The notes: a model not told the origin generated them from the letters alone. DNA of 64,000 nt from an uncultured Lachnospiraceae bacterium (GCA_934401915.1 CAKRSV010000001.1:124001-188000); one strand, 5' to 3'; counted from the stretch's first letter, positions 47,948 to 57,162 are shown. Numbers and translations: made by a program.

Positions 47948-48670
47948 TTACTCTTCCGTCGTGCATGCGTTGGTGATATAAGTCATCGTCAGCATACAGA
48001 ATACATAGGTCTGGATCGCGCCTGAGAACAGATCGAAGTAAACGTGCAGTGCGGCCGGCCAGATGATCGCGATCTTGGAAAGCAAGCCATAGATCAGTGC
48101 CATCATTACCGTTCCCGAAAGCACATTTGCGAACAGACGCAGCGACAATGATATCGGTACTGCGACATCTCCGATGATGTTGATCGGCGCCCAGATCGGC
48201 CAGGGATCACACAGCCCCTGGATCACACCCTTCACCTTCTGATATTTAAATTGGTTATAGTGGATGAGCACAAAGGTCATAATTCCCAGTGCAAAAGTCA
48301 CTCCATAATCTGCTGTTGGCGGTCTGAGTCCAAACAAACTGGATATGTTGCTCAGCAGGATAAAAATAAAGATCGTTGCAATATAATTGCGGAATTTCGG
48401 GCTAAACGGCCCCATTACGCCTCCGATCATTCCATCCAGCTTTTCCACCACAAGCTCCACGATGTTCTGAAAAGTCCCCGGGACCTCCGTCGCGTGCTTC
48501 ACCGCGCGGTTCGCTGCCAGACAAAACGCCAGTATGACAAGCATAACGATCAATACGCACACATGCGTTGTCGTGATCCACAAGGTCTGTCCAAACAGCT
48601 CATACGAAAAGACACCATGGATCATAAAGTCTATATCAGCGGCTCCTGACAGTAATATACCCTGTTCCAT
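47948..48670 (-). CDS. atpB: ATP synthase a subunit
   Basis: The product has 240 residues from the ATG at 48670, which follows AAGGAGG; an ATG 27 bp earlier is inside that ribosome site. Five to six hydrophobic helices are seen, with the conserved ISLSLRLFANVLSG carrying the essential Arg in the stator channel and a final LFSGAIQTYVFCMLTMTYI (in part). It forms the ion path with the c ring. Confidence 0.96.
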   Translation of the reverse strand: MEQGILLSGAADIDFMIHGVFSYELFGQTLWITTTHVCVLIVMLVILAFCLAANRAVKHATEVPGTFQNIVELVVEKLDGMIGGVMGPFSPKFRNYIATIFIFILLSNISSLFGLRPPTADYGVTFALGIMTFVLIHYNQFKYQKVKGVIQGLCDPWPIWAPINIIGDVAVPISLSLRLFANVLSGTVMMALIYGLLSKIAIIWPAALHVYFDLFSGAIQTYVFCMLTMTYITNACTTEE

Positions 48671-48738
48671 CTTTTTCACCTCCTTGTTTTTTCCCAATTT
48701 TATTGTCTCGGATCACAGGTCTTCCCTTGTCTGTACGG

Positions 48739-49137
48739 TCACCTGCCGATCCTGAAAAAAGCGTCATTCAGTTTTTTCATAAGTGGATTCAGATAGGCCG
48801 CCACCTTTAATCCCATATACCCTCCAAACACAAAAAAAGGGTTGCAGGCATCTGTGACGTACAATCCCACCATCACCGCTATCAGAACCAGATACCTCAG
48901 AATACTTCCCGTCCCTATTCTGATGGACGCATCCTTCTGTGCAAGATCCATCCCTCTTGAAAGTGTCCACCACATATGCACTGCGCCTGCTCCGGCCAGC
49001 ACAATACCGATCCACAATCCGATGCTATAGGAAAGATTTCTGGAAAAACACAGCAGAATCAGTTGAAATACCACACCATACAGAAAAATTCCCAGACACA
49101 TTTCAAATAAAGTAGCATCAATTTTCTTTCTTATCAT
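48739..49137 (-). CDS. ATP synthase subunit I-like membrane protein
   Basis: The product has 132 residues from the ATG at 49137, which follows GAGGG; the longer frame from 49245 is out of context. Four hydrophobic helices (MCLGIFLYGVVFQLILL, IGIVLAGAGAVHMWW, LVLIAVMVGLYVT) are seen. Position in front of atpB and size fit ATP synthase protein I, which helps assemble the c ring or F0. It overlaps the preceding gene by 20 bp. Confidence 0.75.
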   Translation of the reverse strand: MIRKKIDATLFEMCLGIFLYGVVFQLILLCFSRNLSYSIGLWIGIVLAGAGAVHMWWTLSRGMDLAQKDASIRIGTGSILRYLVLIAVMVGLYVTDACNPFFVFGGYMGLKVAAYLNPLMKKLNDAFFRIGR

Positions 49138-49426
49138 GTGGCGTACCCTCACTCTGTTTCCGGACGTCCGTTCTGGGCTTCCGTTTCGCCGGAGGCTGCT
49201 CATAGATCTTCTTCGCAAAGCGGAACACATTCGTAAATCCCGCAAGCGCTCCTATAAAGAACAGAAATACCGTCCAGAACGAGGTATTCAGCTTCTTGTC
49301 CAGATACATACCGCAAAAAGAACAAATAAAAATGGGAACAAGCATGTTGATACCGAACTGACTTATCATCATTAAAGCCTGATAAACATTTCTATTATTC
49401 TTCACAGCCTTTCCCTTCATATTCAT
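49118..49426 (-). CDS. AtpZ/AtpI-like small membrane protein, first gene of the atp operon
   Basis: The product has about 102 residues with two hydrophobic helices (MLVPIFICSFCGMYL, TVFLFFIGALAGFTNVFRF) and a basic tail. This fits the AtpZ-type (AtpQ/AtpI-related) proteins that precede F1F0 operons and are linked to Mg2+ or assembly. The start is uncertain: ATGs at 49426 and 49420 both lack a strong ribosome site. It is the first gene after the operon promoter. Confidence 0.75.
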   Translation of the reverse strand: MNMKGKAVKNNRNVYQALMMISQFGINMLVPIFICSFCGMYLDKKLNTSFWTVFLFFIGALAGFTNVFRFAKKIYEQPPAKRKPRTDVRKQSEGTPHDKKEN

Positions 49427-49469
49427 TACCGTATGATGATCCGCGTATAATTGTTCCGCGAATATTAAA

Positions 49470-49498
49470 ATTATAAACATTTTCTCGGAATTTGTCCA
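49470..49498 (-). promoter_or_regulatory. atp operon promoter
   Basis: TGGACA (49493-49498) and TATAAT (49470-49475) are 17 bp apart on the minus strand, about 45 bp before the first gene. Confidence 0.7.
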
Positions 49499-49539
49499 GT
49501 AAAATCACGAAAAAAGACCTTTTTGCCACACGCTTTTCA

Positions 49540-49568
49540 TTGACTTTTGACAAAAGGCAGTGTAACCT
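49540..49568 (+). promoter_or_regulatory. Promoter of the DUF402 gene
   Basis: TTGACT (49540-49545) and TAACCT (49563-49568) are 17 bp apart, about 30 bp before the ATG. It is divergent from the atp operon promoter with about 40 bp between. Confidence 0.5.
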
Positions 49569-49597
49569 AACCATAAGAGCAAAGGAGGTACTCAACG

Positions 49598-50080
49598 ATG
49601 CCGATTCTGTATCGCAAACGTCTCATTCCGGAAGAGTGTATTCTGCTGAAGGATGATGTCATTCTGTACCGGGATGACCGGATCATCGTCACTTCGTGGC
49701 ATTCCCTGAAGCCGCGCAAGGATCTGCACCACGGTTACTCCTGCTATTATCTCGACAAAGGAATCAAGGTAAGTAAATTCTACCGTCCGGACAACACGCT
49801 GCTGTACTGGTACTGCGACATTGTCGACTACGACTACTCGCCGGACACAGACACCTACGTTGTGACCGATCTTCTTGCGGATGTGATCGTCTATCCCGAC
49901 GGTTTCGTGAAGGTCGTGGATCTGGACGAGCTGGTCACCGCGCTGGAAAGCGGGCTGCTTTCTGAGGGCCTTCTGAAAAAATCCCTTCTGCGGATCGACG
50001 CCCTGCTCAAGATCATCTACGGAAACAGCTTTTCCGCTTTGCAGGAGCCGATCGATTCCCGCGAACGCGCTCAAAACTAA
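49598..50080 (+). CDS. DUF402-domain protein
   Basis: The product has 160 residues; AAAGGAGG precedes the ATG. The DUF402 beta-barrel spans about 45-120: YSCYYLDKGIKVSKFY, LLYWYCDIVDY and VVTDLLADVIVYPDGFVKVVDLDEL (in part), with the conserved Asp/Tyr set. Known members include nucleoside di/triphosphatases and RNA-binding FAU-1, so it may act on nucleotides or RNA. It is divergent from the atp operon and followed by a terminator. Confidence 0.85.
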   Translation: MPILYRKRLIPEECILLKDDVILYRDDRIIVTSWHSLKPRKDLHHGYSCYYLDKGIKVSKFYRPDNTLLYWYCDIVDYDYSPDTDTYVVTDLLADVIVYPDGFVKVVDLDELVTALESGLLSEGLLKKSLLRIDALLKIIYGNSFSALQEPIDSRERAQN

Positions 50081-50086
50081 ACTTTA

Positions 50087-50124
50087 AAAGGTGATGCCCG
50101 CCGGCACCACCTTTCTTTATTTTT
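50087..50124 (+). terminator. Terminator of the DUF402 gene
   Basis: AAAGGTG..GCC and GGC..CACCTTT form a stem followed by CTTTATTTTT. Confidence 0.8.
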
Positions 50125-51334
50125 AGTAGAAAATATGTCCCCCGATCGTGTACTTCGGGCTGATCCCTTCCACCGGCGTTCTGAAAAATACGCAGTTGCC
50201 CACGTTCGTTGTCCCGTTCATCACCTCGTCCGCCGCCTGATAGCAGCTCGCCGTGGCACGGTTTTCCGCCAGCGCCAGCGCCAGTCGTCCACTCGCCACC
50301 GGCGCAAACTGACCGGACTGATAAATAACACCTGTAACTGTATTAGGGAACACAGAGCTGAGCACCCGGTTCATCACAACGGAACCGACGCCCACCTGAC
50401 CGGAATAGGACTCTCCTCCCGCTTCACAGTAGATCAGGTTGGCAAGGAGATACCTGTCGCCCTCTGCGAACGACACCTCCGAAATATCCCGCCAGCTCGA
50501 CTGCGCCGCCAGTTCGGCGAGACGGATCTCCTCCGCCAGCTTCGCCCGCAGTTCACTGATGTTCTGCTCCTGCTCCTTCAAACGCTGCTCATAGGCGAGC
50601 GCTTCCTGCTCTGCCTGCGATATCTGACTGGCCGTCACATTCAGCGAGTTGGATGTCTGGCTCACCAGACCGGAAACCCGGCTCTGCTCTGCGACTACCT
50701 GTACCTTGTACTGGTCCAGCTCGGCCTTGTCCGCCTCCATCTGCTTCTTGTCCGCCTCAAGTTCCTCTCGTTTCTCCTCGATGGCAGCCTGCGCATCCAT
50801 GTACTCCTGCAGCGTCTTCTGCTCGTAAGCCGATAGCTGTTCTATATAATTATTTTTGTTCAGAAAATCCGAGAAACCGCCGGAGGACAGGATCAGCTCC
50901 AGGTACAGCGAATCGCTTCTCTCATACATGAACTGGATCTGTTTTTTCATCTTGGCGTACTGGTCGTCCTTCAGTGCAATCGCATCCTCCAGATCCCTGT
51001 TCGCCTGCTCGATCTTCGCCGTCAGGCTCTCAATATCGTCCTCTTTGTCTGATATTTTGCCCTCCAGGTCGTTCAGATTGCTGCTCACCTGCGACAGCTC
51101 CGTGTTCAGAGTGCTGAGTGCTCCCTCCAGATTATCCTTCTGGTCATTCAGTTTATCAAGATTTTCCTCTGTTTCATTCAGCCTGGATTCTGTGTCCTTC
51201 TTCTCCTGCTCTGCCTGCTCGATCTTTCGTCTCGTCTCCTCCGTCGCATCTACCGCGATGGGATAACTGCCCGCAAGCAGGACGATCGCAAGGCACAGAG
51301 CCAGATTCCGCCTCATCCGCATAGATCTCTCCAT
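50123..51334 (-). CDS. Secreted coiled-coil cell-wall hydrolase (SleB/CwlJ type)
   Basis: The product has 403 residues; GGGAG lies 5 nt before the ATG at 51334, and an ATG four codons later is equally possible. A signal peptide (MRMRRNLALCLAIVLLAG) ends near VDA. Residues about 30-260 are charged heptad-type coiled coil (KIEQAEQEKKDTESRLNETE), as in PcsB/EnvC-like proteins. The last 120 residues are the Hydrolase_2/SleB domain (DRYLLANLIYCEAGGESYSG, GSVVMNRVLSS). SleB cuts spore cortex or vegetative peptidoglycan. It is 29 bp from rpiB and may share the transcript. Confidence 0.88.
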   Translation of the reverse strand: MERSMRMRRNLALCLAIVLLAGSYPIAVDATEETRRKIEQAEQEKKDTESRLNETEENLDKLNDQKDNLEGALSTLNTELSQVSSNLNDLEGKISDKEDDIESLTAKIEQANRDLEDAIALKDDQYAKMKKQIQFMYERSDSLYLELILSSGGFSDFLNKNNYIEQLSAYEQKTLQEYMDAQAAIEEKREELEADKKQMEADKAELDQYKVQVVAEQSRVSGLVSQTSNSLNVTASQISQAEQEALAYEQRLKEQEQNISELRAKLAEEIRLAELAAQSSWRDISEVSFAEGDRYLLANLIYCEAGGESYSGQVGVGSVVMNRVLSSVFPNTVTGVIYQSGQFAPVASGRLALALAENRATASCYQAADEVMNGTTNVGNCVFFRTPVEGISPKYTIGGHIFY

Positions 51335-51363
51335 TCTTGCTCCCGGCACTTTTGCGTTCTGCC

Positions 51364-51798
51364 TTATCCGTTGTTCTCTATCTGATCGATCCTTCTCTGG
51401 TGTCTTTCCTCTCCCGAAAATGCGGTGTCAAAAAAGGTATCCACAATGCCCATCGCCAGATTTTCACCCACGATCCCGGCACCAAGCGCAAGCACGTTGG
51501 CGTCGTTGTGCAGTCTTGTCAGCTTTGCCGACACAGCGTCCGCGCACAGCGCACATCGTATTCCCGGGAATTTGTTCGCCGTGATGGAAATTCCGATACC
51601 GGTCGTGCAGATGACGATCCCTTTTTCGCACTCGCCGCTCACTACCGCCTGTGCCACCGCTTTTCCATATACCGGGTAATCGCAGGAGGTCTTGTCATAG
51701 CAGCCCACGTCCCTGCACTCCATCCCGCGCTCCTTCAGATGTGCGATCACCTTCTGCTTCAGTTCAAATCCGCCATGGTCACTTCCGATTGCTATCAT
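51364..51798 (-). CDS. rpiB: Ribose-5-phosphate isomerase B
   Basis: The product has 144 residues. It interconverts ribose-5-phosphate and ribulose-5-phosphate. Seen: IGSDHGGFELK, the catalytic Cys in CTTGIGISITANK, and GIRCALC with the RLHNDANVLALG motif. Its ATG overlaps the stop of the Sua5 gene by four bases (ATGA). The pair with a Sua5-type gene is common in Firmicutes. Confidence 0.96.
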   Translation of the reverse strand: MIAIGSDHGGFELKQKVIAHLKERGMECRDVGCYDKTSCDYPVYGKAVAQAVVSGECEKGIVICTTGIGISITANKFPGIRCALCADAVSAKLTRLHNDANVLALGAGIVGENLAMGIVDTFFDTAFSGEERHQRRIDQIENNG

Positions 51799-52859
51799 AT
51801 TTTTTCTCCTCCCAGATCGATCACTTTATGTCCTGCCGCTTTCAGCAGCCTGTTCATAATAGCCTGTCCAAAACCTTCGGTGTGAAAAGACTCCGAAAAG
51901 ATGATCTCCGTCTCCTCGTCGTCAAACTCGCGCAGGATCCGGTACAGATCCCGACCTATCGTACTGTCCTTCGTCCGTGTTCCAGCGCTTTTGCAGACAT
52001 CCGCCCGATACCGGTCGATCGTCTCGTCCGTACCGATCACGCCGACCTTCTTCCCGGCGCCCATAAACTGTCTGCTCTGCGCATTGATATACTCGATCAC
52101 CTGCTCCTGGTTTCCTTTGATGATCGTCAGATCGCCCTTGGGCGCATAATGTCTGTATTTCATCCCGGGCGCCTTGGGAGCCTGTCCGGAATCGGCACGC
52201 ATGATCGTGCAGTCCTCCTCCACCTTTTCAAGCACCTCGCCCAGCATTTCTCTGGTGATATACCCCGGACGGAGCACCATCGGTTCGGGAACCGTCATAT
52301 CTACGATCGTTGACTCCAGTCCGATATCCACGCTGCCGCCGTCAATGATCATCTCGATCCGGCCGTCCATATCCTCCGCCACATACTTTGCCAGCGTCGG
52401 ACTCGGCTTTCCCGAAAGGTTGGCGCTCGGCGCCGCCACATAGCCGCCTGCTGCCCGGATAAATTCTCTTGCCACCCGGTGTACCGGCATCCGCACCGCC
52501 ACCGTGTCGAGTCCTCCGGTCGTCTCCCTCGGAACCATATCCGATTTCTGAAAGATCATGGTGAGCGGCCCCGGCCAGAAGATCTCCGCAAGCCTCTCCG
52601 CCTCCGGCGGAACCTCTTTTACAATGGCATACAGCGCATCCATGTCCGCTATATGCACGATAAGCGGGTTGTCGGACGGTCTGCCCTTCGCCGCATAGAT
52701 TTTTCTCGAAGAGTCCGGGTTCAGCGCATCCCCGCCCAGTCCGTATACGGTTTCTGTCGGGAACGCCACCAGTCCTCCCTCTTTGATGATCCGCCCGGCT
52801 TCCTGCAGCCCGGACAGATCCATGTCGTCTTCTGTTATATGGATTATCTTTGTATCCAC
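51795..52859 (-). CDS. L-threonylcarbamoyladenylate synthase (Sua5/TsaC)
   Basis: The product has 354 residues with a GTG start at 52859. Residues about 15-200 are the YrdC domain (GGLVAFPTETVYGLGGDA, KGRPSDNPLIVHI, VAAPSANLSGKPSPT), and the C-terminal Sua5 domain (SGQAPKAPGMKYRHYAPKG, near 225-243) makes it the long Sua5 form. It makes threonylcarbamoyl-AMP for t6A37 in tRNAs that read ANN codons. It is operonic with rpiB. Confidence 0.95.
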   Translation of the reverse strand: MDTKIIHITEDDMDLSGLQEAGRIIKEGGLVAFPTETVYGLGGDALNPDSSRKIYAAKGRPSDNPLIVHIADMDALYAIVKEVPPEAERLAEIFWPGPLTMIFQKSDMVPRETTGGLDTVAVRMPVHRVAREFIRAAGGYVAAPSANLSGKPSPTLAKYVAEDMDGRIEMIIDGGSVDIGLESTIVDMTVPEPMVLRPGYITREMLGEVLEKVEEDCTIMRADSGQAPKAPGMKYRHYAPKGDLTIIKGNQEQVIEYINAQSRQFMGAGKKVGVIGTDETIDRYRADVCKSAGTRTKDSTIGRDLYRILREFDDEETEIIFSESFHTEGFGQAIMNRLLKAAGHKVIDLGGEKI

Positions 52860-52885
52860 TCTCTACACTTCCTGTTTTTCTGCAT

Positions 52886-53641
52886 TTATTCACAACTGTT
52901 CAGATATTGCAAAATTCCCAGATGGATCGCCCAGGCGACCTTCTCCTGATAATAATCGGACGCCAGCTTCTGCGCCTCCTCGTAGTTGGAGAGGAATCCG
53001 CACTCCACGATCACGATGGGCGTCGACGTCTTTTTCAGCAGATAATAGCTGTCATTCGCCTTCGCCTGTCTGGTATTGTCCGGATCCAGATCCAGCACCA
53101 TCGTCTGCTGTATCCGCTCCGCGAGCCTGCTGCTCTCCGTGCTGCCTTCATAATAAAACGTCTGTGCGCCGTGCACATACTCTTCATGGTAGCTGTTCTG
53201 ATGGATACTGACGGTCAGTCTGGGGTTGTTCCCCTCGATCACATCGACGCGGTTTTTCATATCCTGTACCTTCTTGTTCGATGCGCTCTCGTCATACAGA
53301 CCGCTGTCCGAGTCCCTGGTCAGGATCACCTCGACGTCCTCCAGCTCCAGAAACTTCTTCAGCTTTTGGGCGATCTGTAGATTGATATCCTTCTCCAGAC
53401 TTCCATCTACGCTTACTTTCCCTGGATCCATGCCGCCGTGCCCGGCGTCGACCACCACACACTGTCTTGTCTTTTCCGGTGCTTCCACCTGACGCGACAC
53501 CACCAGTTTTTCCCCTCCCCGCACAGCGAAGTACAGGGAAACGCCCATCATCGCAAGCAGCAGAAGTCTCATCGGTATCTCGTACCTGTCTTTTTCTATT
53601 GTATCACGTTTTCGGTTTTTGGCAAAATCCACCAGCTTCAT
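52886..53641 (-). CDS. cwlD: N-acetylmuramoyl-L-alanine amidase (CwlD type)
   Basis: The product has 251 residues. A membrane segment near 24-40 (RLLLLAMMGVSLYFAV) is followed by Amidase_3 (about 60-250): zinc ligands in DAGHGGMDPG, DGSLEKDINL and VSIHQNSY, and the catalytic Glu in VECGFLSN. In spore formers CwlD removes peptide side chains to begin muramic-delta-lactam formation in cortex. An in-frame ATG at residue 24 is possible. It is 26 bp before the Sua5 gene and may be co-transcribed with it. Confidence 0.85.
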   Translation of the reverse strand: MKLVDFAKNRKRDTIEKDRYEIPMRLLLLAMMGVSLYFAVRGGEKLVVSRQVEAPEKTRQCVVVDAGHGGMDPGKVSVDGSLEKDINLQIAQKLKKFLELEDVEVILTRDSDSGLYDESASNKKVQDMKNRVDVIEGNNPRLTVSIHQNSYHEEYVHGAQTFYYEGSTESSRLAERIQQTMVLDLDPDNTRQAKANDSYYLLKKTSTPIVIVECGFLSNYEEAQKLASDYYQEKVAWAIHLGILQYLNSCE

Positions 53642-53747
53642 ATGCCTTTACACATCCCGCAGAGAGCCTTCTGTAAATTCATATGACGCTATGCGTGTCA
53701 AAAATGCCTTTCCGGTCCATTTTACATACAAAATGCGTTTCCGGCGT

Positions 53748-55439
53748 CTACTGGTTCATATACGCCTCAATGACGTTCCACACATCCGGCTCGTCAAAGC
53801 CCAGCTTCCACTCTGCCACACCTGCCAGTCCGTACTTGCTCATGATGTTCAGTTTCACCTGGATAGATTCTTCATCCTCCAGCCATACCTGAAAATAGCT
53901 GTCGCCGGACTGATACTCCCCGTAATTCTGACAGGTCGTCTCGTCCCATACCGTGGCAATGCTGTGATTTTCGATATACTGGCGCGCGATCTCCATTCCG
54001 ACTGCCTGACTGTCTACCGTTGTTCCGCGCGTCTCCCAGATCCTGGTGTAGAACGGGATCGCATTGATCACCTTCTCCGCCGGCACCTGCTCGACCGTAT
54101 TGGCGATTCCCCGCTCCACAAAGTCGATCGAAGCCACCGAGCCGGCTTCCTTGCTTCCCTTGTAGTGCTCGTCATAGCCCATAATGATCACGTAGTCCGC
54201 CACAACGCCCTGCTCCCTCCGGTCATAGTGATCCGTGTGATCCATCGGCACATAGTTGTCAACCGAAAGCACCAGTCCATGCTCGCGGCAGGGGATCGAC
54301 AGTTCGCGGATAAACTCGATAAACGGCTGTCCTGCCTCCTGGGTGATATTCTCAAAGTCTACGTTGATCCCGTCCAGCCCGTACTGCAGCGCCTCGGCTA
54401 CCAGTCCGTCTATCAGCTTCGTCCGGTTGGTCGTCCCGGCAAGCACTTCATACGTGTCGACCTGTCCCTTGGTAAAGTTGTCGACCAGACCCCAGACTTC
54501 CAGTCCCATATTGTGCGCCCGGTCCACATAATCCTGCGTCGCCGCACTGCTGAAATTTCCCTCGTTGTCGGTCAGTGCAAACCAGGTCGGTGAGATCACG
54601 TTGATGCTTTTGGTATTCTGCAGCATGCTCTCCAGCGTGTCGTTTCCCGCCGCGCCGTCCACCCCGTGCCATGCGAGGTTGATCTTGTGATCCCGGGTGT
54701 TGGATGTGTAGACCGGCTCCTCGTAATCTGTCACCGGAATCGGCTCCTGCGTCGTTATCTCCGAAAGTTTCTTATTCTCCACATAGCCGATATAGGCGTC
54801 CTGTGTCTTTACCTTGCACCATGTCTCCATCTGTTCCAGCACGGTCACGCTCTCTCCTTTGGAGATTTCCCGCAGGATGTCGCTCTTGATGCCGCCCTGA
54901 TAGCGCACCTGCGTATCCTTCGTCACCGTAGCCGTCTCCCGCTGGTTCCATTCGGTATAGACCTGCATATGGTTTGGATCCGTGAACAGCTCATAGGAAA
55001 AGTTTGTGTATTCTTTCACAAAGTCTGCCGCCACGTAAAGCTGCTCTCCCTCATAACGGGCCAGCACGTAATCGCGGCTCTCTGTCTCTCCGTTTTTGGA
55101 CACCTCCGACGTTCCGATCTGTGTGCGCACGATCGCATCGGGAAGCGTGTACAGCAGAAGGCCTTCCTTTTTATCCTCATAAAATCTATCGTTAAAATAT
55201 TTCTGCACGGTGGCAAAGTCAAAATAGCACGTGCCATCCCACAGCTTTGCATGCTCTTCTATCTTTTCATCCTGTAAGATCACAGGCACGTCGTCGTCCC
55301 CCGTGACCCCGAAATATTCTGCCAGATTCGCCTTTTCCTTTGAGTAGGAATATCTGTCAAGCAGCTTCGCCCCAAACGCTGCGGCTCCCACCACAATAAT
55401 AAGGACGATCGCAATGAGCACCGGAATTATTTTCTTCAT
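53748..55439 (-). CDS. GH18-family glycosidase with SH3 domain, membrane-anchored
   Basis: The product has 563 residues. The N-terminal anchor (residues 5-28) leads to a copper-amine-oxidase-like N domain (about 50-150, DFATVQKYFNDRF), a bacterial SH3 domain (about 165-220, VRYQGGIKSDILREISKGES) and the GH18 barrel (about 245-560). The catalytic motif is LDGINVDFENI with Glu as proton donor. SH3-GH18 proteins of Firmicutes include the spore-associated YaaH/SleL relatives, which cut glucosaminidic bonds in peptidoglycan. The -10 TATAAT at 55468-55473 and ATGACG -35 at 55491-55496 are 17 bp apart. Confidence 0.9.
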   Translation of the reverse strand: MKKIIPVLIAIVLIIVVGAAAFGAKLLDRYSYSKEKANLAEYFGVTGDDDVPVILQDEKIEEHAKLWDGTCYFDFATVQKYFNDRFYEDKKEGLLLYTLPDAIVRTQIGTSEVSKNGETESRDYVLARYEGEQLYVAADFVKEYTNFSYELFTDPNHMQVYTEWNQRETATVTKDTQVRYQGGIKSDILREISKGESVTVLEQMETWCKVKTQDAYIGYVENKKLSEITTQEPIPVTDYEEPVYTSNTRDHKINLAWHGVDGAAGNDTLESMLQNTKSINVISPTWFALTDNEGNFSSAATQDYVDRAHNMGLEVWGLVDNFTKGQVDTYEVLAGTTNRTKLIDGLVAEALQYGLDGINVDFENITQEAGQPFIEFIRELSIPCREHGLVLSVDNYVPMDHTDHYDRREQGVVADYVIIMGYDEHYKGSKEAGSVASIDFVERGIANTVEQVPAEKVINAIPFYTRIWETRGTTVDSQAVGMEIARQYIENHSIATVWDETTCQNYGEYQSGDSYFQVWLEDEESIQVKLNIMSKYGLAGVAEWKLGFDEPDVWNVIEAYMNQ

Positions 55440-55467
55440 CTGTCCAGCTCCTTTCTGATCGTCCTAT

Positions 55468-55496
55468 ATTATAACAAACTATTCTGTCATCGTCAT
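55468..55496 (-). promoter_or_regulatory. Promoter of the GH18 gene
   Basis: ATGACG (55491-55496) and TATAAT (55468-55473) are 17 bp apart on the minus strand, about 30 bp before the start codon; the ribosome site is AAAGGAG. Confidence 0.55.
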
Positions 55497-55502
55497 TATA
55501 TT

Positions 55503-56035
55503 TTGACATTTTTCCATGGTTTTCTACATGGAAGAACCGTTTGGAACAGGCACCGGGCATCTGCCGGATCACCTCTGCGAAAGCGGGGACTTCCCTGTTA
55601 TGTCTGTCCTTGGCCTGCCTCGTCTGCCTCTGCGATAGTTTCTGCCCAAAAAGAAGTATCGTGATATACCTGCTGCATATGATAACAGTAGATACCATCG
55701 CACGGTCCCAGAATAGCAGAGGATATCTCCGGCGCGCAAAAAATAAATAAAAAATAACGTGAATAACCTTCTCATTCCCTGTGAATTATAATTTGTGAAA
55801 AAGATTAAGAAACAAGATACGATTTCGACCAGGCTTTTGACCTATAAGACCTTCTCCGCTTTTGCCATGCGAAGAAGAAGATGTTATTTATGATTTACCG
55901 TTATGTGCACTGCCTCCTTTCGCCGCTTTCTGCCAGGAGACATCCCATAATTTGACTATATCTGTAATCTTTGCCAAATGCAAGCATTTTTTCTTGATTT
56001 TTTATTAAAATTTGCTAAACAGCATTTGCACAGTA
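55503..56035. other. Intergenic region without a recognisable gene
   Basis: The roughly 530-bp stretch between the GH18 and mecA genes has only short unconvincing frames. A plus-strand TTGACA (55503-55508) with TACATG 16 bp downstream and an AT-rich tail before mecA are seen, but no tRNA-like, riboswitch-like or terminator-like structure is clear. Confidence 0.5.
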
Positions 56036-56065
56036 TTGACTTGAATATCCGCATCGTATTAAGAT
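56036..56065 (+). promoter_or_regulatory. mecA promoter
   Basis: TTGACT (56036-56041) and TAAGAT (56060-56065) are 18 bp apart, about 28 bp before the ATG at 56093. Confidence 0.5.
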
Positions 56066-56092
56066 ACATGTAACCAAAAAGGATGTGATTTT

Positions 56093-56848
56093 ATGAAAAT
56101 AGAAAAAGTGAACGATCATCAGATCCGCTGTACGTTAACCCGTGAGGATCTGGCTATGCGTGAAATTAAAATAAGTGAACTCGCCTATGGAACCGACAAG
56201 ACAAAGAACCTGTTCCGCGAGATGATGCAGCAGGCTTCCTTCGAGTGCGGTTTCGAAGCAGAGGACATTCCGCTGATGATCGAAATGATCCCTCTCAACT
56301 CAGAATGTATCGTTCTGATCATCACCAAGGTCGACGACCCGGAAGAGCTTGATACGCGCTTTTCCAAATTTGCCCCTTCCATCCACGAGGGAGAGGAGTC
56401 CGAGGAAGACGCCGATCTGATGGACGATATCGTCGACGGCGCAGACGATGTACTGAATATGCTGCGCAAGCTCAGCAGCTCCGGTCAGGACGCCGCAGCC
56501 CCCGCGCAGGAGGTTGAAACACCTTCCGAGACGGCTGAGGCTGCAGAGACGCCTTTCCATGCTGAAATGATCTTTTCCTTCCGCAGTCTGAAGGATGTGA
56601 TCCGTCTCTCGCATGTGCTTGGACGCTGTTCCGCAAAGAGCTCCCTCTACAAAGACAACGGCACCGGGAACTATCTGCTCTACCTTGACTCCAACGGCAC
56701 CGACGTCGGCGATTTTAACCGCCTTTGCAACATTGTCTCCGAGTATGGCACGCGGATCCGGGCTGTCTCCGTCAAAAAGACCTACTTCGAGGAACACTAC
56801 GATACGATCATCCGCGATGAAGCGCTCACTGCGCTGGGGAAAATATAA
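56093..56848 (+). CDS. mecA: Adaptor protein MecA
   Basis: The product has 251 residues; AAAAGGATG precedes the ATG. The N-terminal domain (MKIEKVNDHQIRCTLTREDL, residues 1-20) binds substrates, the C-terminal domain (about 155-250, FSFRSLKDVIRLSHVL, VSEYGTRIRAVS) binds ClpC, and an acidic linker (about 95-150) lies between. MecA brings proteins to the ClpCP protease. It is monocistronic with a terminator. Confidence 0.93.
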   Translation: MKIEKVNDHQIRCTLTREDLAMREIKISELAYGTDKTKNLFREMMQQASFECGFEAEDIPLMIEMIPLNSECIVLIITKVDDPEELDTRFSKFAPSIHEGEESEEDADLMDDIVDGADDVLNMLRKLSSSGQDAAAPAQEVETPSETAEAAETPFHAEMIFSFRSLKDVIRLSHVLGRCSAKSSLYKDNGTGNYLLYLDSNGTDVGDFNRLCNIVSEYGTRIRAVSVKKTYFEEHYDTIIRDEALTALGKI

Positions 56849-56855
56849 TTCATTA

Positions 56856-56893
56856 AAAAAACAGCGATCCTCGGTTGAGGGTCGCTGTTTTCG
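56856..56893. terminator. Bidirectional terminator between mecA and the DUF1858 gene
   Basis: ACAGCGAtCCTC and GAGGgTCGCTGT form a long stem. On plus it is followed by TTTT and on minus by seven T residues, so it can serve both converging genes. Confidence 0.85.
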
Positions 56894-56902
56894 CCACTCG
56901 CC

Positions 56903-57103
56903 TTAAGCGCCTGTCACTGCATCGATCTTAGCCATCAGATCTTCCACCGGGATGCCATGTACCATCGCTGCTTCCTCCAGCGTCTCTCCCTGTGCGGAAG
57001 GACAGCCAAGACAGTGCATACCGATCTCCATAAGTACCGGTGCAATGTCCATATTGATTCTGAGTGCTTCCCCGATTGTTGTATCTTTACTGATCTTTGC
57101 CAT
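56903..57103 (-). CDS. DUF1858-domain protein
   Basis: The product has 66 residues from the ATG at 57103, which follows GGAGG; the longer frame from 57148 has no support. The DUF1858 domain spans almost all of it ([20 protein letters not shown], then [18 protein letters not shown]) with a CxxC pair, HCLGC. DUF1858 is found alone and in ScdA/hybrid-cluster-linked redox proteins, so a role in redox or NO/Fe-S repair is possible. It has an extended -10 (TGCTATACT) at 57157-57162 on the minus strand. Confidence 0.9.
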   Translation of the reverse strand: MAKISKDTTIGEALRINMDIAPVLMEIGMHCLGCPSAQGETLEEAAMVHGIPVEDLMAKIDAVTGA

Positions 57104-57162
57104 AATGATTCCTCCATATCGTTTATCCGTGTCAAATTTTCTGACCACTACCTGTTAGTATA

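Noticed and set aside
55541..55750. A 69-codon plus-strand gene between the GH18 and mecA genes
   Set aside because: No ribosome site, odd Cys/Arg-rich composition and no recognisable family.
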